Source: Ectocarpus siliculosus
Lineage: Eukaryota > Sar > Phaeophyceae > Ectocarpales > Ectocarpaceae
DNA length: 45,030 bases
Direction: 5' to 3'
Assembly: GCA_000310025.1 (NCBI GenBank)
Contig: FN649747.1
Location: 177,436 to 222,465, forward strand
Each line of letters starts with the position of its first letter. Position 1 is the stretch's first letter. The position numbers were made by a program, and so were the translations under genes. Below the pieces are notes generated by a model, which was given only the letters and a program-made list of their open reading frames with translations, was not told where the DNA came from and ran no database searches. Below, one piece after another: positions 21,845-31,729 of the stretch.

Positions 21845-22035
21845 ATACGTCTGGTACATGGGTCCACACCTACCTGCAGCAACAACGGAAATGTCACCTA
21901 CAGCAGTATAACAGTGTCCTCCCCTCCCCATTTCCACCTCACGCACACAAGGTGATGTATCTGGTACATGGGTCCACACCTATTAGCAGCAACAACGGAA
22001 ATGTCACCTACATTTGTGTCCTCCCCTCCCCAGTT
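21845..22035. repeat. About 110-bp tandem duplication inside the LTR element
   Basis: Two copies begin TCTGGTACATGGGTCCACAC at 21849 and 21959. Both continue through AGCAACAACGGAAATGTCAC and TGTCCTCCCCTCCCCA. The second copy has a deletion of about 17 bp. Confidence 0.9.
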
Positions 22036-22086
22036 CCACCTCATGTTGACGCCAGCACAATTTCACCTGCGCCGGCGTCTGTAACT

Positions 22087-22595
22087 TTTGATACACCGGG
22101 TCCCGTGTACCCCCTTTTTGTCAGCCGACACGCTGGATACTGTTTTACCCCTGTGCGTGAGTTTTCATCGACCGCGGGGAGCGCCTGTGCTGCATCCCCT
22201 CCTTTGATACACCGGATCCTGTGTACCCCTTCTCTTCAGCCGACACGCTAGATACTCTTTACCTCTTGTGCGTAAGTTTTCATCGGCTGCCGGGAGCGCC
22301 TGTGCTGCATCCCTTCCTTTGATACACCGGGTCCTGTGTACCCCTTCTCTTCAGCCGACACGCTGGATACTGTTTTACCCCTGTGCGTAAGTTTTCATCG
22401 GCTGTCGGGAGCGCCTTTGCTGCATCCCCTCATCTGATACACCTGGTCCTGTGCACCCCTTCTGTTCAACCTCCACGCTAGATACTGGTTTACCTCTGTG
22501 CGTGAATTTTCATCGGTTGTGGGGAGCGCCTACGCTGCATCCCCTCGTTTAATACGCCTGGTCCCGCGTACCCCTTTTATTCTGCCCCAGACAAA
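22087..22595. repeat. 115-bp tandem array inside the LTR element
   Basis: Units start at about 22087, 22203, 22318, 22433 and 22548 (period 115-116), the last incomplete. Each contains variants of TTTGATACACCGGGTCC, TGTACCCCTTCT, ACGCTGGATACTG, AGTTTTCATCGGCTG and GGGAGCGCCTGTGCTGCAT. The unit is not a multiple of three and carries no frame. A different motif, GGAAACGCCTGGACCGCG, recurs three times just beyond it (about 22623, 22777, 22877). Confidence 0.93.
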
Positions 22596-23068
22596 GTTTT
22601 CATCGCCCGCGGACATCATGAAATGGAAGCGCCTGTACCGCGAGTCCCCATCATAGAGCGGCTGGTTTTTGGAGCCGAATTACCATCGTCGTACGAAACA
22701 CCCGCGATAACACGCCTGGATTTTACCATCGGAAAAGACGAACAAGAATTGCTCGACAAAACACCCACACTCAAGAATGGAAACGCCTGGACCGCGAATC
22801 CCCTTTCGAAAAACATCATTGGTCGCATCATCGTAAGCGATGCTACCATCACTCTACGAACACCAAATCAGAAAATGGAAACGCCTTAACCGCGAATCCC
22901 CTGTAGAAACTTTCGGTATCATTCGTCGCAAGCAAAATCATTCAATATCACTCACGAACTCAACCAGAAAGAAGCGCCCCGCGGTAACGCCGCGTTGTTG
23001 TTGGCCCTCGTTCAAACGCACAGCAGATTTCGCGGTCTCGCCCTTGCTCCTCTGCGGCAATTCCACGT

Positions 23069-23950
23069 TCACCAGAATCGCCATGACTGCAATCCTCCAG
23101 TTCTCCCGGAGCGAGTACTTTTCCCGCGATCAACAGGCTCGTGTGTTGTGCCGCCCGCTACTCCACCGCCGACGCCGCCGCCCCGTTGCTGCCTTGTAAC
23201 TGGGCCGGTCCCAACAGGTCGCTCATATTTGTGGCCCCGAAGGATTACCCTCCAGGCTCCACCTCCTGACACCTCGTCCTGTCTGCCCGGGGCAGTCAAG
23301 CTACCCCCAGCAGCGCCTTTGCTAGAGCTGCCAACCGTACAGAGAAAGTCGATGGTCTGGAACCCACCAAACCCACCATTTGCAGGGACGTCAAACGCCC
23401 GCACCGGTACACCTTCCGTGCCCGATCTACTGCTGCTCTCTCTTCCAGCGGCGTCATCTGTTCTAACGCCAGCTACAGCGTGCAGCTCTGATAGGCAGCT
23501 GCCTGGCGGCGAGATTCCAACAATCCCACCGCAGGATGCGGCGCGTCTTCCAGCACCGCCTGGCCCCCCTCGGCTTCCGCAATCTGTTATTGCCTGCGGC
23601 AGCGATGACATCTTGTCCATCACCCCCTGCATCCAAAATCCCTGCGCATTGCTTCCCCGCGGGGGGGCAGCGGATGGGTGGCCCGGGGAACCTACTCCCC
23701 CGACTCCACCGGGTGGCACCCCAAACCGTGTGCCCGGCGCGGCTCCTCCGCGCCCTGCGGCGTTGCCAGCGCCGCTTGACTCCCCCTCTTCTGCCCCCGC
23801 CGCCCTGGCAGGCGACATCTGAAGTTGCCCTAGCTTCTCCATGACAGCCGACAGCACCTTGCTTTGCTCCTCGAGCCTCGTGGACAGCTCCGCCACGCGC
23901 GTGTCGATCGTGGTTCCGCCGCCTTCGCTCGCTGGAGTGTCGCCAGGCAT
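23069..23950 (-). CDS. Gag-like protein of the LTR element
   Basis: An open frame of 293 codons begins 39 bp downstream of the 5' LTR, the usual place for gag. The N-terminus has a short predicted coiled coil (about residues 18-45, TRVAELSTRLEEQSKVLSAV). A Gly/Ala/Pro-rich low-complexity region follows, then a mixed C-terminal part ending GRTGGLQSWRFW. No CCHC zinc knuckle is seen, and no pol frame follows. The stop at 23069 may be natural or a truncation. The identification rests on position and coiled coil rather than on sequence similarity I can confirm. The overlapping + strand frame at 22995-23822 is taken as its shadow. Confidence 0.6.
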   Translation of the reverse strand: MPGDTPASEGGGTTIDTRVAELSTRLEEQSKVLSAVMEKLGQLQMSPARAAGAEEGESSGAGNAAGRGGAAPGTRFGVPPGGVGGVGSPGHPSAAPPRGSNAQGFWMQGVMDKMSSLPQAITDCGSRGGPGGAGRRAASCGGIVGISPPGSCLSELHAVAGVRTDDAAGRESSSRSGTEGVPVRAFDVPANGGFGGFQTIDFLCTVGSSSKGAAGGSLTAPGRQDEVSGGGAWRVILRGHKYERPVGTGPVTRQQRGGGVGGGVAGGTTHEPVDRGKSTRSGRTGGLQSWRFW

Positions 23951-23989
23951 AATCTCCGCAAAGGGGCTCCTTCGAAGGAAACTCTAGAG

Positions 23990-24247
23990 TATTCGTCAAC
24001 CCTAAGTGGTATGCCCTTGTTGTCTTTGTAGAGATTGTAGTGCTTGATGTTTAGATGCTTGTTATCTCTCACACCCGGTTGGGGGGAAAGAGCAGGGAGT
24101 GCCACGCGCACGCCAGCTGACAGCAGCTGGCGTGGGGGCTCCGCACAATCATTCTCTGGTCGTACTACCCAACGCATACCTATGTGCAGTGCACCTGAAA
24201 CAGTCATCTCGTCTACAGATCCGACTACATACGCACTCACACGAACA
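23990..24247 (-). repeat. LTR (5' LTR in element orientation)
   Basis: This 258-bp copy is identical to 20670-20927. In element orientation the leader after it begins CTCTAGAGTTTCC. I could not assign a tRNA primer-binding site with confidence. Confidence 0.93.
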
Positions 24248-24269
24248 CAAGAAAAGGCCAAATATCTTG

Positions 24270-27200
24270 TACCGCAAGCGTGTGGCGAGGGGCGACGTTG
24301 TGTGCAGCAGCCACACAGCTGGATGGCATGGAACAGAAAAGGCGCACGGCGGCGGGCAAGCGATCAGATGCAGGCTCAAGGACATGAAGGAAGGAAGAGC
24401 GGGAAAGGGGATGGATGTGCCGAGGAGCGAGGTTGGTTGCAGCCACACAGCTGAAATGGAATGGGGAGGGAGTGTATTGGAGGACAAGGGATCGGTGCAG
24501 CCAACAGCTGGGATAGGGAAGAGATGGACTAGAAGGGGCGGGACAGTCTGGCCGGATTGACGAGGAGCGAAGTTGGCTTTGTTGGGCAAGGCAACCGCGA
24601 AGCCAGGCGCTCGGATTGAGGTGCCCCAAGGTGCCCTCCATGCCGAAACCGTGGAACACCCGAGCCCCGCCCCCCCCCCCGCCGAGCCAAGATTGCAGCG
24701 CAATTTAGGGGGTTTAGGCGGCACGCTTTCAGCAGTCTATTGTATAGGATTTAGTGTGTCCATAGTAAAACCGATATTCTCTTCATTGAATAGACTTTCG
24801 TGCCGCATTCTAAAACCCATAAAATTGTCTTCATTTGTAGGCTTCGAGTCGTCATACTAATTCCTACACCACACACTAGACCTCGCGACCAAGATTGACG
24901 GGTATTCTTGGGGTGTTTCCATAATTTCCACTAGCTCTCTGTGTGGGATCCCGCGCGCGCGCGCTGAGAAAAGCGCCCGAAAATATCGAAACCCCGGGGA
25001 TTTTGTCAAAATGTCCCCGACCGGGGACATACAAGGCCCACCCCCCCCTCCCCCGCGACCAAGATTGCAGCGTAGCCCAGGGGTGTTCCCACATTTCCAG
25101 ATGGAGGGCCCCTTGGCAGTCATACAGCTGGAATGGAACGGGGAGGGAGTGTAGTGGAGGACAAGGGATCGGTGCAGTCGACAGCTGGGATGGAGGACTG
25201 ATGGAGTAGAAAGGGCGGGACAGTCTGGCCGGGTTGACGAGGAGCGAAGTTGGCTTTGTTGGGCAAGGCAACCGCGAAGCCAGGCGCTCGGATGGAGGTG
25301 GGTCGAAGTTATGGTGGGGCGGGTGGGGCAGAGGCTAAGTGTGGTGTGCATCGACGCAACCGGAACGGAATCGAGTGGGCATCATGTGCATCTAGGGAGT
25401 CAGGAGCTCGGATGGACACGAGTCGGGATGATGGAAGCAAGGGCGGGGCAGGGTCTGGAGGTTGAGCAAGCACGGACGATTTGGTGCAGCCAACCAGGTG
25501 GGACTGCAATGACTGTGGCTCAGGGTGTAGCAGTTTAGATGCTTCGATGGAGACGAGACGGCATGATGGGCGGAGGGTGTGACTAAGACTGGGCGTGGCG
25601 AAGAATTACTTCGGCTGCAGCTTGACGGGTGGGTTGAAAATGCGTTCTGGCTTGGGAAGCGGGCAGTAGGTGAAGTCACCGGCGAGGAGGCGGCATGGTG
25701 GGGGGAGGGGGTGGGTTTTGACGAGGAGCGATGCCGGTTGCAGTCACACCGTTGGAATGGAATGGAGAGGACAACTAGTGCGGGGCATGGAATAAGTGAA
25801 TCCCGGAGCTGGGCTGGACGCCAGATGCCTTACGAGGGGAAAGGTCGGGCGTAGTGACTGGTTTGGTGAGGAAGAAAGGCCGCGGAGAAGCGAGTGAGTG
25901 AACAAGGTTATGGGGTGAAAGCAATCAGTGCAGCTAGGCTTTCGCTGGAGGTGAGATGGCGTGGCACAAGAAGGGATGCTGGAAGGGATTGGCTTGGCGA
26001 GGAGGCATGCCGATCGTGTGAGAGCGAGTGAATGCGACGCGGGGTTGAAGGGAACAAATCGATTTAGTCAGAAGCTCGGACGGACGTGAGGCCGCATGCA
26101 GGAGGACGGTCGGGCGACGACGTAGGTTGGCGAGGAGACACGACACGGAGGAAGAATGAAGTGGAGTTGGCGCGGGTTGGAAGGCAAGGGGGATTTCTAG
26201 ACATGGAAAATGCACGGTATGGTGGGAGGACGGTCAGGGAAAGCGTTGGCTTGACGACGAGAGATGGGTGCTGGTGAGAGTGATTGAACAAGGCATGGGG
26301 CGGGCCGCAAGGCATTGGTCTAGCTATGGGCCCGAGAGCGCGTGGCTGGAAAAAGGGTGGAGGGGCGGGTTGGTTTGGTGAACCGGGATGCTGCAGAGGT
26401 AAAAGTCAGTGAACACGGCATGGGCCGGCAGGCCAGGAATCGGTTATACCAAGAGCCCAAGAGCTCGGTATGAGGCGAGAATACCTATTGGGGAAAATAT
26501 CCGGGGTAATGATTGGTGTGGTACTGTGCAGCAATGAGTGCATGCACAAGGGTCTGCATTGGGAAGCAGCGAACTGGTATTGCCAGGAGCGCGGGTGGGG
26601 GTGAGATGGCAATCGCTGGGCAAAGCTCGGGAGAAGGAGGGGGGAAGGTTAGAGTGAGTGTACAAGGCGGGGATTGGAATATGAGATATAACGTAGGGGA
26701 CGAGGGTGTGGGAAAGGAGTGGTTAGGTCGACAGGGATGGACTCGCTATTTCCAGGAGCTTGACTGCATGCGACATTGGGAAACGTGAGAAGGGATCGGT
26801 TTGGTATTGGGTCGATGCCACGCAGACGAGAGGTAAGAAGTCTGTGTGTAGCCAGGAGCTCGGCAGGAACTCAAAGGGGACTGTGGGAGATGGGTCGCCC
26901 AGGGGTTGGGTTGGTGATGAGCGATGGTACGCCGGTGTGATTGAGAGTGAATAGGCACGGGGTGTGAGGCACGCAATAGACCAGGAGATTGGCTTGAAAG
27001 GAGACGCGGGAGAAGGGTTGTGGAATGCATACGGTTGGCGAGAAGGGATGGCATTCAGATTGAGTGTGCGAGTGAACAAGGCGTGTGTTGGGAAGCAAGG
27101 AAACACTTTAGCCAGAAGATCGGTTACACGCGACATGGCAGGGTTGGGAGCAGGGTCGGGGAAGGGACTCGCTTTGCGTCGACGAGTGCCACACAGGTAA

Positions 27201-29930
27201 AAATGAGTGAATACGTCATACGAGAGGTGGCAAGGAACCGATCTAGTCGTGGGCACAAGATTCATGGCCGAGCAGGTTCAGGGAAGGGACTGGGTAGGGG
27301 ATGAGGAGTACCATGCAGGTGAGAGTATGTGAAATTGGCATGGATGGATCAAGCAGCAAGCGCTCGGTCTCGGGAAAAGCGTGAGATGGCTGCTTGGGGG
27401 GCAAGGATTCAGCGCTGATCGGCACGAGTATGACCGGAGAAGGGATGTGCTTGGTATGGCGAAGAGCGATGCCTCCCCGGGGAGAGTGAGGGAACAGAGG
27501 GCTGTCAGTTCGGCAAGCAATCGGTGTAGTCAGCACCTTAGCTGGATCCGAGATAGCATGGCGGGAGAAGCGTTGGGGAAGAAATTGGTTTGGCGATGAG
27601 AGATGCCACCGCAATGACAACAATGGAACAAGGCAGGGTCTGGGGTGTAAGGAGTCGGCCTAGTTATAGACACGACATGGTATGGTGCGAGATTTGGTGG
27701 CAAGTGAAGTTTGTTGGTTGGCAACGAGCGTCGCCACACAGGTAGCAATGAGGATGTGAGGCTGGGTTAGCAGGCAAAATATTTCGTCGAGTCATGAGCT
27801 CGGTCGGGATGGCGAGGACGGATGTCACGCGGCTGATAGTGAGTGAAGAAAGGCATGGGTAAGGAGCCAAGGAACTGGGTTTTCCAGGAGTTCGGCCAGT
27901 AGGGTGGACCATGGTGAGCGAAGGAGGTGGTGTGGCGATGAGTGATGTCACGTAGGAGTGAATGAGTAAATATCGTCCGGGTTGACTGTCAAGAAATCGG
28001 TGTAGCCAGGAGATCGGGTGGTGGGCAAACGGAGTTGTGAATGAGTGGAAACGTCGTTTGATGGAAGGCGAGCACTCGATGTTGAGCAAGGAGGTCCGCC
28101 GATGATTGCCTGATGTTATGGCGGGAGAAGGGTCGGAGAAGGGCTTCGTTTGGCGAGGAACGATTCGACGTGGGTGAAACGGAGTGAACAACGCTGGGAG
28201 TGGGATGCAAGGAATCGGAGTCATTCGCAGCTCGGCGGGGCGCAAGACGATCAATTTAGTGGAAGCGGAGTCGGAGTGAGTGCGGAAGGCATGCAATTGG
28301 TTTAGCAAGGATCCTGACTGGACGTTAGACGGCCGCCCGGCAGAAGGACGGTGAAGAAGGGGATCTGGTCGCCGAGAAGGGATGTCACGCAGATTTAGTG
28401 CGAGTGAACAAGGCAAGTGTTCGGAGACAAAAATCAACAATCCGCTGTAGCCAGCGGCTCCGCTGCCACAAGCTGGCACGGTCTGTGGGGGTGGTTGGTT
28501 GGTAAGGAGGGGTTGCCTCATCGGCGACACCGAGTGAATATACCATGGGGTGGGACGCAATCACTCAGTCTAGACAGGACCCGTTGGTGCATGCGATGTT
28601 GGCCGGAAAAGGATTGGGGAAGGAGATAATTCGGCCGGGAGGGATGCCGTTGAGATGAGAGAATGTGTACGTGGCATGGGTTGGACGGCAAGCAATCGGT
28701 CGAGATATAGATGGGAGAGGTCACGGCGGGAGAAGGATCGGGAAACGACTTTAGTTGGCAAATGCAGGGACGCCACGCGAGTCAGTGTGAGTGACAAGGC
28801 GTGGGTTAAAGGACAGGCTATTGGGGTAAGTCGGACCTCGGCTGGACGCGAGATGGCATGGTGTGACAAGGGTCGAGTAACGGTTTGGGTTTGGAGGGAG
28901 GAACGAACGATACGACAGAGGGTAGAGTGAGTGAAGAAGGCGTGGGTCTGGAGGCAAGGCATGGACGGCGGCAGGAACTCGGCTGGACGCGAGATGGCAC
29001 AGAGGGTGAAGGACCGGGAGAGGGGTTTGAGTGACGATGGTAGAGTGGGTGGACAAGGCATGGATTGGGAACCTTCGGCTTAGCGAGAAGCCCTGGGGGT
29101 CGCCGAATGGTATGGCGGGAGAAGAGTCGGGGACGGGTTGTGTTTGACGACGAGAATGTGAGAGTGAGCGAATCAGGCGAGAATCGGGGGGCTTGGAATC
29201 GGAGTAGCAAGGCGGTCGGGGGGACGCCAGGTTGCACTACGAGAGAACGTTTCGGGAAGGAGCCGTACCTCGCGCAGCTGGGTGTGAGTGGATTGCTGTC
29301 CGGAGAAGGAAGTGTGGAACCGGCGTAGCCAGGAATCCGGCTGGACACGAGATGGAGCGGTGGGAGAAGGGTCGGGGCATGGAGTGGCGGCGAGGAGCGA
29401 TATCGGGTGCGGTTCGAGTGCATGTAAGGGGTGTGCATTGGATGGCAAGGGATCGGTGTAGGCAAGAGCCCAGCCGGGCGCAAGATGGCATGGTATGAGA
29501 AGCGAAGGCGAAGGTATTTGCTTCGCGTCAAGCGATGTCGGTTGAAGCCAAACCGGTGGGCTGGAACGAATTTGGCTTGGGGTGGGGAACAAGAGATCGA
29601 TGCAGCCAGGTGCATGGACTTGTGTGTTGTGGGGGAGGGCGAGGAAACGCCTGGGCGGTTGCAAACACAGACGTTGTGAGCAGCCAAGCAGATGTTGGAC
29701 GGAACTTAGCTTGGAGCCGGGAGAATGGGGATGGGTGTAGCCTGGACCTCGGACGGTATGATAGGGGGGAGGGCGGCCAATTTCTGGGTTGGCGTTGGGA
29801 GAGGTCTGGTACTGCTGGAAAGGGATGGAGGACTATGTCGGGGTGAAGGACAAGCGATCGGTGTAACGACGAGCTCGGATAGAGGCGAGAAGGTTTCAGG
29901 ATGTGAGAGTCAACCGCCTGCCGAACCAGA
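24270..29930. repeat. Diverged purine-rich satellite array, about 5.6 kb
   Basis: The + strand repeats a degenerate unit of about 120-140 bp some 40 times. Recurrent words, in order, are GAGTGAACAAGGCATGGGTT, GGCAAGGAATCGGTGTAGCC, AGGAGCTCGGCTGGACGCGA, GATGGCATGG, GGGAGAAGGGTCGGGGAAGG and GATTGGTTTGGCGAGGAGCG, then GATGCCACGCAGGTGAGAGT. Well-spaced starts include 27074, 27209, 27329, 28405, 28533, 28668, 28793 and 28932. Single units vary from about 90 to 160 bp. The strand is strongly G/A-biased, so the complementary strand lacks stop codons and shows long overlapping frames in several phases. That is best explained by composition. A TIR element (24627-25115) interrupts the left part; flanking satellite (24448-24620 and 25126-25300) is duplicated on both sides of it. 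Confidence 0.88.
24627..25115. mobile_element. TIR element (MITE-like) inside the satellite
   Basis: The left end reads CCAAGGTGCCCTCCATGCCG with GTGGAACACCC a little further in. The right end, complemented, reads CCAAGGGGCCCTCCATCTGG with GTGGGAACACCCC. These are imperfect terminal inverted repeats about 490 bp apart. The interior is AT-richer than the surrounding DNA and non-coding. The word CCAAGATTGCAGCG occurs in direct orientation next to a C-rich run at both ends (about 24689 and 25060), and a variant lies at 24889, so the element may be compound. No target duplication was made out. Confidence 0.6.
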
Positions 29931-30127
29931 TATGAATCTCTCTCAGCGCCAGATGCCAGATGCTCTTCAACATTTCTACATTGACATCGGCTGCTTCAGT
30001 GGTAGCTCTCTAACCTTTGCGGATGTTTGGGGCGCAAGTTCGACTCTGGGCGCAAAGTGAAACGATCGGGGTGTTGTCTCATAAATGCCCGGACAAACCA
30101 TTCACTTGTAGGGAACCCCGAGCAGAA
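29931..30127. other. Non-coding DNA between satellite and MITE
   Basis: Unique-looking sequence. A short + frame ends at about 30060. No repeat or gene signal was seen. Confidence 0.5.
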
Positions 30128-30129
30128 TA

Positions 30130-30346
30130 CCGTATATGACACAAGATAACACACCCCCTGGCCCGATTTTCAAAACTCGATTACTCGGTGACGAAGAGGA
30201 TACATAAACGAAATGATACATTTTCGAAAAGCTCTCAACGAGGCGGTTCCAACGCCGCCGTTTTCGGCGCTGTGAGTCTTCCTGCTGTTGAGAAATAGAG
30301 CTTTGAAAATCGGTCAAGGGGGTGTGTTATCTTGTGTCATATACGG
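30130..30346. mobile_element. MITE with about 50-bp TIRs and TA target duplication (Tc1/mariner type)
   Basis: The left end CCGTATATGACACAAGATAA continues as CACACCCCCT; the right end is its complement (TTATCTTGTGTCATATACGG), and the match continues for about 50 bp to ATTTTCAAA. A TA dinucleotide flanks each side (30128-30129 and 30347-30348), as expected for the Tc1/mariner superfamily. At 217 bp with no frame it is a non-autonomous MITE. Confidence 0.9.
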
Positions 30347-30466
30347 TAGTAATGCCGCCTTGCCCTCAGAATACGCGCGGCGGGAGCCCCCGTTTCCCAC
30401 GAGACCGGGTTCCCACGTAAGAGCATGAACACGTGACAAGCCTAAGCAAGCACCGTTGTGGGGGGA

Positions 30467-30532
30467 GAGATTGAACCCTGGGTAGGGAGGGAACGTGTAG
30501 GCTAATGCGCGTGATCACGGTCCTCTTGGCCA
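30467..30532 (-). other. tRNA-like sequence with A- and B-box motifs
   Basis: On the minus strand TGGCCAAGAGG (30532-30522) resembles a pol III A box and GGTTCAATCTC (30477-30467) a B box, with a spacing compatible with a long tRNA or tRNA-derived SINE. T-stem pairing is poor and no acceptor stem is evident, so a working tRNA gene is unlikely. Confidence 0.3.
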
Positions 30533-30630
30533 ACATCGGTGCAAAATCCTGATCGGCCGAAAGCATTGCCCGGAGGACAGAGTCAAAATTAGCAACGACA
30601 AGAACACACGCTATATGTGTTCATCTTCCG

Positions 30631-30760
30631 TTGAAACCAAGCGAAACTTCAGATGAGTCAAGCGTACCTTCGATGGAAAGGGCGAAATTCATTCTTTGAA
30701 ACCAAGCGAAACTTCAGATGAGTCAAGCGTACTTTCGATGGAAAGGGCGAAATTCATTCT
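30631..30760. repeat. 65-bp tandem duplication
   Basis: Two adjacent copies start TTGAAACCAAGCGAAACTTC at 30631 and 30696 and differ by a single base. The near identity indicates a recent local duplication. Confidence 0.95.
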
Positions 30761-31729
30761 CTTAAGCGCGTTTCCAGGACTTCCGTGGTACTGCTTCCAG
30801 GCCGAAACCCAATTGGAAGCTCTTCCTCCGTGGAGAACTAAATACACACATTACGCATTAATTGCTTTTTTAGTGGGTGCCCCCCCCCACAAAAAATGAA
30901 AAACCGTCGGTCCCCCCGCGCCCCTCTCGCGAATAAACGTCGCAGTCAATGTAATCATCCTTCCGCGTGGAACGAAAGGAAGCGTAGAGAATTCGAGAAT
31001 CCTATGCCAGGCTCCACGTAGAAACGGCAGGACGGGGTATTGTCTGTTCCGGGGCGGCTTTCCATCAGCAAGAAACATACCGAGGATCCTGGGCAGGAGA
31101 CCGGTAAGGCGGGTTCGTTGTGCGTGTGTGTACCCGTTGGGCTATTGGGTGTTCCTTGTCTTTGATGATATTTGGCTGCTGGTAACGCGTACACTCTTTA
31201 TTTTTCTGGAAAGTGATGCGCATGGAGAACAAAGGGACAAATCTACAGATAGACGATCATGCGGTCCCCGATGTCACCCATGTACAACGATTGCGTGCAG
31301 CAACCGAATAGCACTCACCCAGGCACGTCGCCACTCCTCCACCAGAAGCGCTGCTAACACCAACAGCATCGTTTCTGTCGGTGAAGAACTGCAACGTGTA
31401 TGTGGATTGTTTCTGGGCGGAATATGTGTTGCGGTCCGCATCGGTTTGCAGCAGCAGCAATCGAACGAACGGAAGAACGAACGGCAACAATCTCTCCGAA
31501 CCTGTTCACCAGGTGAGCATGTACATCAAAGCAGACGTGATGGGACGCGTAATTCTAGCTCTTCCCTGGTGGCGATCCCTGTGGTGCGGTCGGCCCTCTG
31601 CCCCCCGGATGAGATCACAACACTATCCATCTCACACCTACAGAGCACACCTGCTGTGCTCTTGAGAGTGACCCCAGCCAAACAGTGGCCATATTCTCCT
31701 GCACCAGAACCTACCCCACTGCGGTAAGT
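30761..31729. other. Upstream region of the + strand gene
   Basis: No gene is supported here. It should contain the promoter and 5' UTR of the gene starting at 31730, but I see no TATA-like or initiator element that I can assign. A poly-C run lies at about 30881-30889. Confidence 0.4.

Larger units (their letters stand above)
20670..24247 (-). mobile_element. Young non-autonomous LTR retrotransposon
   Basis: The LTRs at 20670-20927 and 23990-24247 are identical by eye. The 5-bp flanks are CAAGA on both sides (20665-20669 and 24248-24252), a target-site duplication. In the minus orientation the LTR starts TGTTCGTG and ends CGAATA. A purine tract (CCAGGGAGGG) sits directly before the 3' LTR. 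The gag-like frame starts 39 bp after the 5' LTR. The 3.06-kb interior has no reverse transcriptase, integrase or protease frame, so mobilisation would need proteins from elsewhere. Between gag and the 3' LTR the interior holds tandem repeats. Perfect LTR identity points to recent insertion. Confidence 0.92.

Noticed and set aside
22995-23822. 275-codon + frame rich in Pro, Ala and Leu
   Set aside because: It overlaps the gag-like frame on the other strand, which has the right position after the 5' LTR and a coiled coil.
26723-29687. Long minus-strand frames (up to 298 codons) in the satellite
   Set aside because: Several frames are open at once because the pyrimidine-rich strand lacks stop codons, and unit lengths vary without regard to frame. 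Mentioned in the satellite finding only as a remote possibility.
24270-29930. CRISPR-like array
   Set aside because: Units are far longer and more variable than CRISPR repeats, there are no constant repeat/variable spacer blocks, and the genome is eukaryotic.
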